From the NCBI GenBank assembly GCA_020437805.1, contig JAGQVV010000160.1, forward strand, positions 1 through 40,549: a stretch of 40,549 bases of DNA, read 5' to 3'. Positions 1 to 9,215 of this stretch are shown piece after piece (within the stretch, counting starts at the first letter, position 1; every line of letters starts with the position of its first letter). Made by a program: the position numbers and the translations under genes. Source of the stretch: Flavobacteriales bacterium. GTDB taxonomy: Bacteria; Bacteroidota; Bacteroidia; Flavobacteriales_F; PHOS-HE28. The notes under the pieces were generated by a model. The model did not search any database, was not told where the DNA came from, and worked only from the letters and a program-made list of their open reading frames with translations.

Positions 1-362
1 CTGAAATCGAAATCCCCGATGTGCTGGAGGATCGCATAATACAGGGCCGAGGTGATCACTTCGTGAACGCTTGCGATCAGGAACCCGAAGCCGATGTGGA
101 TCAGGATGATCCGTACCAACGGTCGATCCTGGAATGACCAACGACGGAGGATGGAATACACCAAGGGGCAGAGCAACGCCCAGAAGAGGAAGTTGAGGTA
201 GGGGACCGGGGCTTCGCGCCACCAGTTGAATTCAGCGATGTCCTTGAGATCAGCGTACACGTAGTAGTGCATGTACGCTTGGAACAGGAACAAGGTGGCC
301 AGCACCCCGGCTGTGATCAGGATGGTCCGGTAACGGATGGGCGTGCGTTGGAAGTAGTTCAC
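1..362 (-). CDS. N-terminal part of a LytS/YehU-type membrane sensor histidine kinase (runs off the window)
   Basis: The minus-strand frame is open from a stop at 435-437 to the window edge, and only about 120 codons are present. It encodes hydrophobic segments (TILITAGVLATLFLFQAYM, YLNFLFWALLCPLVYSIL, IILIHIGFGFLIASVHEVI) linked by short charged loops. This pattern is typical of the multi-TM sensor region of Bacteroidota LytS-like kinases, which sit in the inner membrane and phosphorylate a LytTR response regulator. The kinase core would lie beyond base 1 and is not seen, so a membrane-anchored LytTR protein is an alternative. I chose the GTG at 362, just before NYFQRTPIRYR; a TTG at 410 is also in frame. 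A weak -7-like box (TAGCTTGG) lies at 430-437. Confidence 0.55.
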   Translation of the reverse strand, partial: MNYFQRTPIRYRTILITAGVLATLFLFQAYMHYYVYADLKDIAEFNWWREAPVPYLNFLFWALLCPLVYSILRRWSFQDRPLVRIILIHIGFGFLIASVHEVITSALYYAILQHIGDFDF

Positions 363-573
363 CGGAGATGCTATCGCCTCGTATCCGGATCGAGGACCAT
401 CCGGGCTCAAAGGGTCGGTTATCGTAGGACCAAGCTAGCGGCGACCGGAGCCAAAGGACAAGGGCTTGGTGATGGACGGCAAGTGGTGGGACGAACGGTT
501 GGGTGCTCGGGGGATCCACCGCAACTCGGGCTTATGGAGCACGCCCACGATGACCCCCTTGACGGAATTGCGA

Positions 574-1080
574 CTACGCTCGTTCGAGCACAACGAAGCT
601 GAAGGGGAAGGCATGCTGTTCGTCCGCTCCGTGGAACGTGCGTTCCACTTCCAACCAGTCCGCAGGGTCGATCATCGGGAATGAGGTGTCACCGGCAATG
701 TCAGCATGGACCAAGGTCAAGTACAAACGGTCGATAAGTCCTTGCTGTAGGACCGCTCGGTACAGTTCGCCACCACCGATCACGAAGACCTCTTCCTTTT
801 CGAGTTCAGTGGCCAGCGCGATGGCTTCGTTGATGGAGCCGCAAACTCTTGCCCCTGGCGCTTCATACCTCGGGTTGCGCGTTACAACGATGTTCACGCG
901 TCCACGGAGCGGGCGGTATTTCTCCGGAATGCTTTCGTAGTTCTTTCGTCCGGTGATCACCGGGTGCCCCATGGTGATCCGCTGGAAATACTTCAGATCA
1001 TCGGGCAAGTGCCAAGGAAGGTCGCCGTCGATCCCGATGGTGCCGTTGTCCGCAACGGCTGCGATGGCGGAGATGATCAT
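574..1080 (-). CDS. folA: dihydrofolate reductase
   Basis: This 168-residue protein reduces dihydrofolate to tetrahydrofolate with NADPH in the cytoplasm, regenerating the cofactor consumed by thymidylate synthase. The N-terminal strand is followed by the [15 protein letters not shown] loop, which holds the substrate-binding Trp23 and the catalytic acid Asp28 (equivalent to E. coli Asp27). The NADPH-binding stretch [13 protein letters not shown] and the [13 protein letters not shown] segment follow in family order, and the length is normal. The start codon overlaps the thyA stop by four bases, so the two are surely co-transcribed and translationally coupled. This thyA-folA order is widespread and matches the shared folate cycle. 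The downstream 211 bases to the kinase gene hold nothing I can recognise. Confidence 0.97.
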   Translation of the reverse strand: MIISAIAAVADNGTIGIDGDLPWHLPDDLKYFQRITMGHPVITGRKNYESIPEKYRPLRGRVNIVVTRNPRYEAPGARVCGSINEAIALATELEKEEVFVIGGGELYRAVLQQGLIDRLYLTLVHADIAGDTSFPMIDPADWLEVERTFHGADEQHAFPFSFVVLERA

Positions 1081-1871
1081 ACGGAAACGGCTGCCTTGAT
1101 GTGCGGGTGAGGGTCGTAATCCTTCAACGTGAAGTGCTCGAACCTGAAGTCGAGGAGGTTCTTCACCGAAGGGTCCAGCTCCATGGTCGGCAACGGGCGC
1201 ACATCGCGCGTCAATTGTAGCCGCGCCTGCTCCAAATGGTCATTGTACAAGTGCACATCGCCGAAGGTGTGAATGAATTCCCCGGGCTTCAGACCGCAGA
1301 CCTGAGCCATCATCAACGTCAGTAGCGCATAGCTGGCGATGTTGAAGGGCACTCCGAGGAACGTGTCAGCGCTGCGCTGGTAGAGTTGGCAACTGAGCTT
1401 GCCATCCGCGACATAGAATTGAAAGAGGCAATGGCAAGGCGGGAGTGCCATGCGGTCCACGTCGGCAGGGTTCCATGCCGTCACGATCATTCGACGGCTG
1501 TCAGGATTCTTCCTGATCATCTCTACCAGGTTGGTGATCTGATCGATGCTCTGACCATTCGGCGCCGGCCAATTGCGCCACTGATAGCCATAGACCGGAC
1601 CCAGGTTTCCGTTGGCGTCGGCCCATTCGTCCCAGATCTTCACGCCGTTGTCCTGCAGGTATTTGATGTTCGTGTCACCCTGCAGGAACCATAGCAGTTC
1701 GTGGATGATGCTACGCGTGTGCAGTTTCTTGGTCGTCAGCAAGGGAAAACCCTGTGCCAGATCGAAGCGCATCTGGTAGCCGAAACAACTGATGGTGCCG
1801 GTGCCGGTGCGATCTGTTTTTCGCGTGCCGTGGTCAAGGATGTGCTCAAGGAGATCGTGGTATTGTTGCAT
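1077..1871 (-). CDS. thyA: thymidylate synthase (ThyA type)
   Basis: The protein converts dUMP and methylene-tetrahydrofolate to dTMP and dihydrofolate. It has 264 residues, the same as the E. coli enzyme, and starts at [12 protein letters not shown]. The phosphate-binding DRTGTGT loop lies at 20-26 and the nucleophile Cys146 sits in [14 protein letters not shown], the family's position. The dUMP-binding [17 protein letters not shown] segment and the C-terminal folate-closing tail (PHIKAAVSV) are intact. It is the first gene of a two-gene unit with folA (4-base overlap). A -7 box of the TAnnTTCG form lies 22 bases upstream of the ATG and overlaps the stop codon of the preceding ClC gene, so thyA-folA can be transcribed on its own. 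Confidence 0.98.
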   Translation of the reverse strand: MQQYHDLLEHILDHGTRKTDRTGTGTISCFGYQMRFDLAQGFPLLTTKKLHTRSIIHELLWFLQGDTNIKYLQDNGVKIWDEWADANGNLGPVYGYQWRNWPAPNGQSIDQITNLVEMIRKNPDSRRMIVTAWNPADVDRMALPPCHCLFQFYVADGKLSCQLYQRSADTFLGVPFNIASYALLTLMMAQVCGLKPGEFIHTFGDVHLYNDHLEQARLQLTRDVRPLPTMELDPSVKNLLDFRFEHFTLKDYDPHPHIKAAVSV

Positions 1872-1892
1872 GATCGAGGGTCGGCTATGAGG

Positions 1893-1900
1893 CGAAATTA
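1893..1900 (-). promoter_or_regulatory. -7 promoter box of thyA-folA
   Basis: Reading the minus strand the sequence is TAATTTCG, a one-base variant of the Bacteroidota -7 consensus TAnnTTTG. Its last base is 22 bases before the thyA ATG. No clear -33 TTG is seen. Confidence 0.5.
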
Positions 1901-3370
1901 ACCCAGACCGAAGCCACCGATGGGTGGTTCCTCGTCATCCTCGGGCTGTGCTTGCCGAGGGTGTCTTCCGGGTCGTGGCGATGGTTGTCCATGGTCGGGC
2001 AAGGTGGCCAGAAGGCGCAGCTTCATGCGCTCGTAGTAGCTTTTGCGGTCGATGGCCATGGAGATCAGGTAACCGAAGCTCGCGGCATACATCAACTGGA
2101 ATATCACGCTGTGGCGATCGGTCATCTCAAGCACGAGGATCGCGCTGGTGAAAGGTGAACGCGAAACCCCCGTCAGGAAAGCGGTCATTCCGGCGAGGAT
2201 GAGAAGGTTGTGCTCGCCGCGGGTGGGTTCGAACCACTGTCCGATCCATCCCCCAATAGCCGCACCGGTGCTCAGTGCCGGTGCGAATATCCCACCTGCA
2301 CCGCCTGCGCTGAACGAGAAGAGGGAGCCCAGGAACCGCGCTCCGATGTGCCCGAAGCTCGGGTCTATGGTCGGGTCGAAGAGGTAGGTCTCCAAGGTGT
2401 GCTTACCGGAACCAAGGGCACTGGGTCCAAGCACGGTGACGCACAAGGCGAACAAAAGGCCACAAGCGATCACGAACAGCCCTTGCATCAGGTTGGATGT
2501 CAGGTTCTGGCGCAGCTTTCCGGTGATCAGGGCCGCCCGACAGAACAGTGCCCCTGCCGCTCCGGATACAAGCGCGATGACGAGTATCTTGTACATGAAC
2601 GAGAAGCCCACTGTCTTCACGCTGGGATAACCCAGGAACAGGTACGGTCCAAGCACCCATTGAGCGGTCATACCGCTGATGATCACCGCGGTAAGCACTG
2701 CGGTGCGGAATTGCGCGATGTGCGTCTTGGTCAACTCCTCCACAGCGAATACGATCCCGCCCAGCGGTGTGTTGAACGCGGCGCTCAGTCCTGCTGCACC
2801 ACCGGTGATCATCATCACGCGACGGCTCACTTTGGGCCAGAACGGGGGAAGGAGCTTGTGGACGATGCGGTATACGCTTCCTGCGATCTGCAACGTTGGT
2901 CCTTCTCGTCCCACCGCTCCACCGCAGAACACCATGGCCAAACTGCTTGCGATCTTCACGATGATGATGCGTAGGTTGAGGAAACGCCAAGATCGATCGC
3001 TCCTCCTATCGTTAGCCACCTCAATGGCGGCCATCAGCTGTGGGATCCCGCTTCCCCCGGCCATGGGTGCATAGCGTTTCACCAACCACCAGGACACAAG
3101 AAAGCCTGCTGGTGCCGCCACGAAGACCAAACGTGGGTCCGAGCCGTAGAGCCACAAGCTCAGGTTCTCCATCTTCTTGAAGAGCCAAGCGTAGCCTACG
3201 GCGATCAAGGCCGTTACGACCGCAGCGACCTGGTAAGGCAGTGTGAGCAGCAAGAGGTCCTTGGTACGGTTGTTCCTGACCCGCACCCGCACCAGCTCAA
3301 GCCACCCGGTTAGCTGCGCTTGCAGCTTTTCGAGCATTGGATAACGCTTCTTTTCGAGAGGTGTGGGCAT
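1898..3370 (-). CDS. ClC-family chloride channel/antiporter
   Basis: This 490-residue inner-membrane protein moves chloride, probably in exchange for protons. All three anion-pathway signatures are present: GSGIP at 106-110, GREGP at 154-158 with gating Glu156, and GGIFAPAL in the C-terminal half. The internal proton glutamate of the E. coli antiporter has a counterpart in FAVEELTK (211-212), which favours antiport over a pure channel; this is inference. There are no C-terminal CBS domains, only a short charged Pro/Gly-rich tail. The frame could begin at 3385, but a -7 box at 3383-3390 overlaps that codon, so the ATG at 3370 ([11 protein letters not shown]) is preferred; ATG 3337 is also possible. 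The cytoplasmic N-terminus is rich in Arg and Lys. Confidence 0.93.
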   Translation of the reverse strand: MPTPLEKKRYPMLEKLQAQLTGWLELVRVRVRNNRTKDLLLLTLPYQVAAVVTALIAVGYAWLFKKMENLSLWLYGSDPRLVFVAAPAGFLVSWWLVKRYAPMAGGSGIPQLMAAIEVANDRRSDRSWRFLNLRIIIVKIASSLAMVFCGGAVGREGPTLQIAGSVYRIVHKLLPPFWPKVSRRVMMITGGAAGLSAAFNTPLGGIVFAVEELTKTHIAQFRTAVLTAVIISGMTAQWVLGPYLFLGYPSVKTVGFSFMYKILVIALVSGAAGALFCRAALITGKLRQNLTSNLMQGLFVIACGLLFALCVTVLGPSALGSGKHTLETYLFDPTIDPSFGHIGARFLGSLFSFSAGGAGGIFAPALSTGAAIGGWIGQWFEPTRGEHNLLILAGMTAFLTGVSRSPFTSAILVLEMTDRHSVIFQLMYAASFGYLISMAIDRKSYYERMKLRLLATLPDHGQPSPRPGRHPRQAQPEDDEEPPIGGFGLG

Positions 3371-3382
3371 GGCTGCGGGCGG

Positions 3383-3390
3383 CAAAAGTA
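3383..3390 (-). promoter_or_regulatory. -7 promoter box of the ClC gene
   Basis: The minus strand reads TACTTTTG, an exact TAnnTTTG match, 13 bases before the ATG at 3370. It overlaps the further-upstream in-frame start at 3385, which argues against that start. Confidence 0.6.
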
Positions 3391-3463
3391 GCCGTCACGA
3401 CACGGGGGCTCCCCGGTCCGCGTGCAAAGAGATCAACAACGGGTCGCCCTGAGGGGATCGCGC

Positions 3464-5128
3464 CTATTCCCCCGAAAGTGATGGGTCGACGGTCGAATAC
3501 TTGTAGGTGGTATTCCTGTCATACGACTTAACGAGGTACTTGCCGTTGTATGGATCAAGAATGACGCAGGAAGGGCATGGGACAAGGTCTTCCTTGCCGA
3601 TCAATACCGTTCCGTTCCGCAAGACCTCACCGGAGCCGTCCAAGGCAATGGCTTTCAAAACCCCGGCTTCCATCGGGGCCTGAAGCTTGTCCTTCTTATT
3701 CTTGCCTTCGCTGGCCATTCCATCGGGCGCGGCCGTACCGGACCGGAGAATGGCCTCCAAACCGCGTGGTGTATGGTCGAAGAACAGGGTCAGCCCATCA
3801 CTGGTACGCTGGATGTGGATGCCTTCGTAGTCGCGCCCGGCGGTGGTCATGAACGCCCGTGGAAGGACCTGTTCCCATTGCACGGTATCATTCGCTGCGA
3901 CCAGGGAGACGCGGATGTCGCCGCATAGGCGACGCATGGCGATGGCACCGTCCATGGGGACCTGGAAGCCTTCGTCCAAGAATGTTTCCACCAGCAACAG
4001 GCCGCCATCCCGGGCGGTCATGATCTCCACGATCTCGTCCGGCACCTTGGCCGTGCGGGATGGGGTCTTGCGCTGTTCGCCAGGGTCGATGGAACCGTAC
4101 GCTACTAGCTTGGTCTTGTGGATGGAGTACGCGCGTTGATCGACCACTGGGGTGCCCTTCAATTTCGGGTCGTGCGGATCGAACGTGATCACGATCCCTT
4201 GCTGGCCGGTGAGCGCACCATATCGGATAGCCATGGATACCCGTCCACTGTCGCGCTCGCACAAACGCGCGGTTGAGACGAAATCCTTTTCGATCAGCAC
4301 ATCCGTTACGGTGTTCCCGCGATCGGTAAGGGTGGTCAGGTGCAGCTCATGGCACAACTTGTCGCGCATCTGTTCCTCCGAAGCACAGGCGAATACATGA
4401 CCGACCAAGTGGATGCTTCCTTCATTGCCTAGCGATATCTGATGGATCCTGCTTTTGGTGTCGGCGTATGGCAACTCCTTCACCCCGCTCCAGAGCATCG
4501 TGAACTCCTTGTCAAGGTATGCGAACCAGAACCGCTTCCCACCTTTTTCGTCCTTGGTGTGGTTGCTCAGCAGGAAATGCTCTCCATCCGGGGCCGCAAT
4601 GATGCGTTCCTGCTCAACGAACAACAAGCCTTTGCTTGATAGGATGGGGTCGGGGAGCGGGCGGCGTGGAAGGGTGTAGGTGGGGTCGGCGAGATAAGGG
4701 AGCTCGCTACTTGCGATCCGCCGGATCCCGGAAAGGGCCGGAGCTCCTCGGGTCTCCACGACCCCGATCGCATAATCGGCGGAGCGTTTACCAGGAGCCA
4801 CGAGTAGGCAATGCATCGATCCGTCCACGATCACGGGTGCAGCTCCCTGCCATAGAAGGCCATCGTAAGGGATGGAATGAAGCGCCAACTCGTCACTGGG
4901 CTCCAATCGTTGATCCACGCGTACCACCTTGTGGATGCCGTTCTCCACTACATACAACAAGGCATTCCCTTCCGAGGAGTGAAGCCCGGTGATCACTTGG
5001 TGCTGATCACCGGTCGCGTTCTTGAAGGACCGTGTGAACGGCTTACCCTCTCCGACCAAGGCCTTTTGCCCGAAGGTGAGCGTGGAGCTTATCAGGACCG
5101 GTAGGAACAGGGTGCGTGCTGCGTTCAT
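3464..5128 (-). CDS. secreted protein of unknown function, 554 residues
   Basis: I do not recognise a family. The protein begins with a clear Sec signal peptide (MNAARTLFLPVLISSTLTFG, cleavage near TFGQ), so it is exported. The rest has no membrane segments and no T9SS sorting domain. It shows repeated beta-strand pairs of the kind YVVENGIHKVVRVD, LVAPGKRSADYAIGVV and LFVEQERIIAAPDGEHFLLS, suggesting a beta-propeller-like fold, but I cannot count blades reliably. A Lys-rich loop (GKNKKDKLQ) and a CPSC pair lie near the C-terminus; the pair could form a disulfide in the periplasm. It lies 52 bases downstream of the nucleoside transporter on the same strand and has no promoter box of its own, so it is probably co-transcribed with it. 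Confidence 0.8.
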   Translation of the reverse strand: MNAARTLFLPVLISSTLTFGQKALVGEGKPFTRSFKNATGDQHQVITGLHSSEGNALLYVVENGIHKVVRVDQRLEPSDELALHSIPYDGLLWQGAAPVIVDGSMHCLLVAPGKRSADYAIGVVETRGAPALSGIRRIASSELPYLADPTYTLPRRPLPDPILSSKGLLFVEQERIIAAPDGEHFLLSNHTKDEKGGKRFWFAYLDKEFTMLWSGVKELPYADTKSRIHQISLGNEGSIHLVGHVFACASEEQMRDKLCHELHLTTLTDRGNTVTDVLIEKDFVSTARLCERDSGRVSMAIRYGALTGQQGIVITFDPHDPKLKGTPVVDQRAYSIHKTKLVAYGSIDPGEQRKTPSRTAKVPDEIVEIMTARDGGLLLVETFLDEGFQVPMDGAIAMRRLCGDIRVSLVAANDTVQWEQVLPRAFMTTAGRDYEGIHIQRTSDGLTLFFDHTPRGLEAILRSGTAAPDGMASEGKNKKDKLQAPMEAGVLKAIALDGSGEVLRNGTVLIGKEDLVPCPSCVILDPYNGKYLVKSYDRNTTYKYSTVDPSLSGE

Positions 5129-5180
5129 GGATGATGATTATGAGGTGAAGGTGAACGACCGCTGATCGGAGGAGGGGTGG

Positions 5181-6563
5181 TCAGACCATCATGCCCACGA
5201 TCGTCGCGCTCAACAACGAGGCCAGAGTACCACCCAACAAGGCTCGGAACCCGAATTCGCTCAACCATGCCCGCTTGGAAGGTGCCAAGGAACCGATGCC
5301 ACCGATCTGGATGCCGATGCTGGCGAAATTGGCAAAGCCGCACAGCATGTAGGTGGCCATGACGATACTGCGCTGATACGTGAATGCACCTTGGGTCTTG
5401 AGGCTGGCCAAACTCTCGTAGCCCACGAATTCGCTTGCGATGATCTTCTCACCGACGAGTCGACCGGTGAGCGTGATGTCCTCGCTGGCCACTCCGATCA
5501 ACCACATCAGTGGAGCAAAAAGGTAACCCAGGATGAACTCCAAGGAAAGGGCCTTGAAATTGCCACCGGAGAAATCGGCCACCCAGGCATTCAGTCCCGT
5601 CGATGCACCGAGTTTGAAGAACCCGTAATTGAACATGGCGATGAATGCGAAGAACACCAAGAGCATTGCACCCACGTTCACAGCGAGCTTGAGCCCTTCG
5701 GTGGTGCCGTTTGCCATGGCATCGAGGAAGTTGGAGCCGACCTTGTCCATGCTCACTTCCATGCGCTCATCGATGGGCTCCGTTTGTGGGAAGAGCACTT
5801 TCGCTACCACCACGGCACCGGGTGCGGCCATAACGCTGGCGGTCAATAGGTGTTTCGCGAAAAAGAGCTTCTGCACCGGGTCGTCCCCGCCAAGGAACTG
5901 CACGTAGGCGGCGAGCACCCCACCGGCCACGGTGGCCATGCCAGCGGTCATGATCAGAAAGATCTCCGAGCGGTTCATCTTGTCCAAGTACGCTTTGATC
6001 ATCAGCGGGGCTTCGGTCTGTCCAAGGAAAATGTTGCCCGCAGTGCTCAGGCTTTCCGCCCCGCTCAGGTGCATGGTCTTGTTCAAAGCCCATGCCAAGG
6101 CATACACCACTTTCTGGATGACACCGAGGTAGAACAGCACACTGGTGAGTGCACTGAAGAAGATGATAGTGGGAAGGATCTGCAGGGCGAAGATGAAGCC
6201 GAAGCTTTGCACATCCATCAGATCGCGGAACAGGAAGCGGCTACCGGCGGTGGTGAAGTCGAGGACCTTCACGAACCCCTTGCCGACGAACTCGAAGATG
6301 AACTGGACAGCGGGTACGTATAGAATGCAGAGCGCGAGAACGAGTTGGAAACCCAGACCGATCCCCACTACTTTCCAGTCCACGTTCCTTCGCTTGGCGC
6401 TGAAGACCCATGCTATGCCTACGATGCTCCCCATGCCCAATAGCCCACGCAACAAGCCTCCTATGGAGAACCCGGAAACCGGGATCGGGCTCCCTTGTGC
6501 CAATGCGGGCAAGGGCAGCACGAGCAACAACAGAAGCGCCCAGCGTAAGGGGATCGTTCTCAT
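5181..6563 (-). CDS. nupC: concentrative nucleoside transporter (CNT/NupC family)
   Basis: This is a 460-residue inner-membrane symporter that imports nucleosides using a sodium or proton gradient. The nucleoside-binding signature GNIFLGQTEAPL, with the Gln-Thr-Glu triad known from CNT structures, is near residue 180. The second pseudo-repeat (TTEGLKLAVNVGAMLLVFFAFIA) and the C-terminal FANFASIGIQIGGIGSLAP stretch are in the right order. The first 22 residues (MRTIPLRWALLLLLVLPLPALA) look like a cleavable signal peptide, an N-terminal extension relative to E. coli NupC. Which cation or nucleosides it uses cannot be read from the sequence. It supplies substrate to the two deoxynucleoside kinases further along the window. 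Upstream, 84 bases separate it from the bifunctional nuclease gene. Confidence 0.95.
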   Translation of the reverse strand: MRTIPLRWALLLLLVLPLPALAQGSPIPVSGFSIGGLLRGLLGMGSIVGIAWVFSAKRRNVDWKVVGIGLGFQLVLALCILYVPAVQFIFEFVGKGFVKVLDFTTAGSRFLFRDLMDVQSFGFIFALQILPTIIFFSALTSVLFYLGVIQKVVYALAWALNKTMHLSGAESLSTAGNIFLGQTEAPLMIKAYLDKMNRSEIFLIMTAGMATVAGGVLAAYVQFLGGDDPVQKLFFAKHLLTASVMAAPGAVVVAKVLFPQTEPIDERMEVSMDKVGSNFLDAMANGTTEGLKLAVNVGAMLLVFFAFIAMFNYGFFKLGASTGLNAWVADFSGGNFKALSLEFILGYLFAPLMWLIGVASEDITLTGRLVGEKIIASEFVGYESLASLKTQGAFTYQRSIVMATYMLCGFANFASIGIQIGGIGSLAPSKRAWLSEFGFRALLGGTLASLLSATIVGMMV

Positions 6564-6647
6564 TGAGGATGGGTTTGTATGGCGAAGATGGTGTTCCGCA
6601 ACGGATACACCACTATCGATCCGGATGGATGCACGGAGATCTACTGC

Positions 6648-7241
6648 TCAGTTGCTCGGCTCCCGCCGCTTGATCTCGTCCCGGAGCTTGGACGCGCCTT
6701 CGTAATCCTCGCTTTCCAAGGCGGTCTCCAATTCCGCTTGCAATTCCTCCAAGGTCATGGCCGAGGGTGGCTTTGAGCCTCCGGTGCCGGAGCCTTCTTC
6801 TGAGGCGGTTTCGCTCTCGCTTTCGTCGCCTTCTTCCACTTTCAGGCCAGCGGCGCTCAAGATGAACTCATATGTGGAAATAGGGCAATCGAAACGAAGT
6901 GCCAACGCGATGGCATCACTGCTCCGGGCATCGATCTCAACCTCGTGGCCGTTCTGCTCGATGATCAACTTGGCGTGGAAGATGCCCTCCACAAGATCGT
7001 TGATGACCACCTCCTTCAGGTTCACGCCCAAGGTATCGCTGATGTTCTTGAAAAGGTCGTGCGTGAGCGGGCGCGCTGGCTTGATGTTCTCCACTTGGAT
7101 GGCGATCGCTTGGGCTTCCACACCACCGATGATGATGGGCAGCCTTCGATCTCCTTTTACCTCGGAAAGGATCAAGGCATAGGCCCCCGCGTGGGTGTGG
7201 CTATAAGTGATCCTCAGGAAGCGCAGTTCGACCTTTTCCAT
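6648..7241 (-). CDS. bifunctional nuclease family protein (DUF151/BFN) with C-terminal UVR motif
   Basis: The first 140 or so residues form a BFN (DUF151) domain: RLPIIIGGVEAQAIAIQ, the LTHDLFKNI helix and the AKLIIEQNGHEVEIDARSSDAIALALR core. Members from plants and some bacteria have been reported to act as nucleases, but activity in Bacteroidota is untested. An acidic Ser/Glu/Gly linker (about 145-165) joins this to a C-terminal helical UVR motif (ELETALESEDYEGASKLRDEI), as in the UvrB-UvrC interaction segment. The total of 197 residues is usual for the Bacteroidota form. It lies downstream of etfBA in the same direction; a possible etfA terminator lies in the 132-base gap. From memory, the etf-BFN-nucleoside transporter order recurs in Flavobacteriia. 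Confidence 0.93.
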   Translation of the reverse strand: MEKVELRFLRITYSHTHAGAYALILSEVKGDRRLPIIIGGVEAQAIAIQVENIKPARPLTHDLFKNISDTLGVNLKEVVINDLVEGIFHAKLIIEQNGHEVEIDARSSDAIALALRFDCPISTYEFILSAAGLKVEEGDESESETASEEGSGTGGSKPPSAMTLEELQAELETALESEDYEGASKLRDEIKRREPSN

Positions 7242-7329
7242 CCTTTGTCAGCGGGCCGTGAAGTTAGGGAACCGTTGGCAGTTGTAACGCTGCCCCAAGT
7301 GCTTTACCGAGGAGGAACGAAGAAAGACC

Positions 7330-7351
7330 AAGGGCCGCGTGCTGGCCTTTT
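7330..7351 (-). terminator. possible terminator downstream of etfA
   Basis: On the minus strand AAGGCC and GGCCCTT arms flank a 7-base loop, with a one-base bulge, followed by a T-rich stretch (TTGGTCTTTCTT). The stem is short, so this is tentative. Confidence 0.3.
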
Positions 7352-7373
7352 GCCGGGCGAACACCTGCTGCTC

Positions 7374-8312
7374 TCAACGCTCCGCGTTCAGCTTCTTGGC
7401 GGCCTCGATCAACTTGGGTAACACCTCGAAGGCATCACCTACGATCCCGTAGTCCGCTGCCTTGAAGAAAGGTGCCTCGGGGTCCTTGTTGATCACACAT
7501 ATCACCTTGCTCTGGTTCACCCCGGCCAGGTGTTGGATCGCTCCACTGATGCCGATCGCGATGTACAGGTTCGGACGGATCGCCACGCCGGTCTGCCCAA
7601 CGTGCTCGTGGTGTGGGCGCCAGTCCATATCGGCGACCGGGCGGCTGCATGCGGTGGCCGCCCCCAGTTCCTTTGCGAGTTCCTCGACCGGTCCCCAATG
7701 CTCGGGTCCTTTCATGCCTCGGCCTGCGCTAACGACAAGTTCCGCTTCCGGCAACGGGATCCCTTCACCCGCTTTGCGGACTTCCTTCACGGCGATCCGA
7801 GGCGCGCCCAAGTCGCCGCTGTATTCCTCAACTGAAGCGGAACCACCGCCATTCTCGATCGGAATCGAGTTGGCCATGATACTGATCACCTTGATCGGGC
7901 TGGAGACCTCCACGAATGCCTGGGCCTTTCCACTGAACACGTTGCGCTTCACGCGGTTCCCGTCAGGGAGTGCGATGGCTCCGGCCACATGTCCGGCCTT
8001 AAGCTTGGCGGCCACCCGAGGAGCCACCGCTTTGCCTGTCCCGTCATGCACGAAGATGATGTTGGTGGCATTCTCCTTCGTCGCGACATCGGTCACGAAG
8101 CGGGTGAGTTGCTGACCGTCCACGGCGGAAATGCTTCGGGCAACGATCACTTTACCGGCACCGTTCGCGCCAAGTGCTTCCAAGCCTTCCGCACCACCGA
8201 AGGTCAAGGCGGTCACCGGGCCACCGGCAAGTTTGCTGGCATAGCTCACCGCTTCCTGTGCGGCCTTCGGGAGTTTCCCGCCCCGGGTATCAATGAATAC
8301 GATCGTGCTCAT
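7374..8312 (-). CDS. etfA: electron transfer flavoprotein alpha subunit
   Basis: This is the FAD-binding subunit of the soluble ETF heterodimer, which collects electrons from acyl-CoA and other dehydrogenases and passes them to the quinone pool through ETF-quinone oxidoreductase. It has 312 residues, normal for the family. The C-terminal FAD domain is easily seen: VVSAGRGMKG, the CSRPVADMDW segment, HEHVGQTGVAIRPNLYIAIGISGAIQHLAG, and CVINKDPEAPFFKAADYGIVGD. The N-terminal domain carries the usual alternating alpha/beta pattern. It starts with ATG three bases after the etfB stop codon, so the two subunits are made together. Nothing is missing or unusual. Confidence 0.97.
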   Translation of the reverse strand: MSTIVFIDTRGGKLPKAAQEAVSYASKLAGGPVTALTFGGAEGLEALGANGAGKVIVARSISAVDGQQLTRFVTDVATKENATNIIFVHDGTGKAVAPRVAAKLKAGHVAGAIALPDGNRVKRNVFSGKAQAFVEVSSPIKVISIMANSIPIENGGGSASVEEYSGDLGAPRIAVKEVRKAGEGIPLPEAELVVSAGRGMKGPEHWGPVEELAKELGAATACSRPVADMDWRPHHEHVGQTGVAIRPNLYIAIGISGAIQHLAGVNQSKVICVINKDPEAPFFKAADYGIVGDAFEVLPKLIEAAKKLNAER

Positions 8313-8315
8313 GGC

Positions 8316-9059
8316 TCAGATCACTTTGGCTTCGGTGTGCAACAATTCGATCAGCTTCCCGGCCTCATCGGCAGGGATCATTTTCACGGCACCTTTTGGC
8401 GGCGGAAGTTCGAAGGTGGCCGTCTTGGCCACGTTGACGTTGCCGGCCGCAGGTACTACGGTCAGGGGTTTCGTTCGCGCCGCCATGATGCCGCGCATGT
8501 TCGGGATCCGCTGTTCGGCCATGCCTTTGGCCGCGCTCAAGGCCAACGGAAGGGTCACTTCCAACACCTCCACGCCGCCAGGTACATCACGCTCCACTGT
8601 CGCTGTGGTTCCATTGATGTCCAATTTGCTGGCCAGCGGGACGTATGGAAGATCGAGCAGTTCGGCCACCATACCTCCGACCTGGCCGCCGTTGTGGTCG
8701 ATCGTCTCCTTGCCTGCCAGGATCAGGTCGAAGCCCTTGTCCTTCGCGAACGCGGCGATCTGCTCGGCCACTTGCAAGGCATCGGTGGCTTGGGCATCCA
8801 CGCGCACGGCCTCATCGGCTCCGATCGCCAAGCCCTTGCGGATCGTAGCTTCCGTATCGGCACCTCCTACGGTGATCGTGGTCACGGAACCGGCACCCGC
8901 CGCCTCCTTCAACTCCAAAGCGCGGACCAAGGCATACCATTCATCGTATGGGTTCACGATGAAGGTGACACCGTTGGGATCGAACTCGGTGCTCCCATTG
9001 GTGAAGGCGATGCGCGCCGTGGTATCGGGCACTTGGCTCAAGAGGACGAGGATCTTCAT
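8316..9059 (-). CDS. etfB: electron transfer flavoprotein beta subunit
   Basis: This 247-residue partner of EtfA binds AMP and carries the recognition loop used by partner dehydrogenases. Characteristic stretches are MKILVLLSQVPDTTARI at the start, NPYDEWYALVRALELKE, the GADEAVRVDA segment and LILAGKETIDHNGGQVGGM, with the AMP-binding region near 120-135. It is the first gene of an etfB-etfA unit with a -7 box 41 bases upstream. The unit is divergent from pdhB across a 156-base region, so both may share regulatory DNA. The pairing makes sense because both feed central carbon oxidation; a shared regulator is inference. Confidence 0.97.
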   Translation of the reverse strand: MKILVLLSQVPDTTARIAFTNGSTEFDPNGVTFIVNPYDEWYALVRALELKEAAGAGSVTTITVGGADTEATIRKGLAIGADEAVRVDAQATDALQVAEQIAAFAKDKGFDLILAGKETIDHNGGQVGGMVAELLDLPYVPLASKLDINGTTATVERDVPGGVEVLEVTLPLALSAAKGMAEQRIPNMRGIMAARTKPLTVVPAAGNVNVAKTATFELPPPKGAVKMIPADEAGKLIELLHTEAKVI

Positions 9060-9099
9060 GCTTAAGCAACGTTGTTGGCGAACCCTTGTTCGCGGGGCG

Positions 9100-9107
9100 C
9101 AAACTTA
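9100..9107 (-). promoter_or_regulatory. -7 promoter box of etfB-etfA
   Basis: The minus strand reads TAAGTTTG, an exact TAnnTTTG match. It would give a leader of roughly 37 bases before the etfB ATG. Confidence 0.55.
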
Positions 9108-9186
9108 ACCCTATCGGCTCGAACCTTGTTGGGGACAGGTAAGATGCCGCACCCCGAAAGGCCGTCCTGTGCTTCGCCTGACCGCC

Positions 9187-9194
9187 TACCTTTG
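9187..9194 (+). promoter_or_regulatory. -7 promoter box of pdhB
   Basis: TACCTTTG is an exact TAnnTTTG match, with its last base 22 bases before the ATG at 9216. It lies inside the longer open frame that begins at 9072 and therefore supports the downstream start. Confidence 0.6.
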
Positions 9195-9215
9195 CCCTTC
9201 CATTTTCCAACCGAC

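Noticed and set aside
5391-6323. Plus-strand frames inside the nucleoside transporter gene
   Set aside because: Antisense shadows rich in His, Gln and Glu; the transporter on the other strand explains the region.
7989-9065. 358-codon plus-strand frame across etfA and etfB
   Set aside because: It spans two real minus-strand genes and has His/Gly/Arg-rich composition; no start or promoter signal.
9072-9215. 48-residue N-terminal extension of pdhB
   Set aside because: The -7 promoter box lies within it and E1-beta proteins start at MRTVQF.
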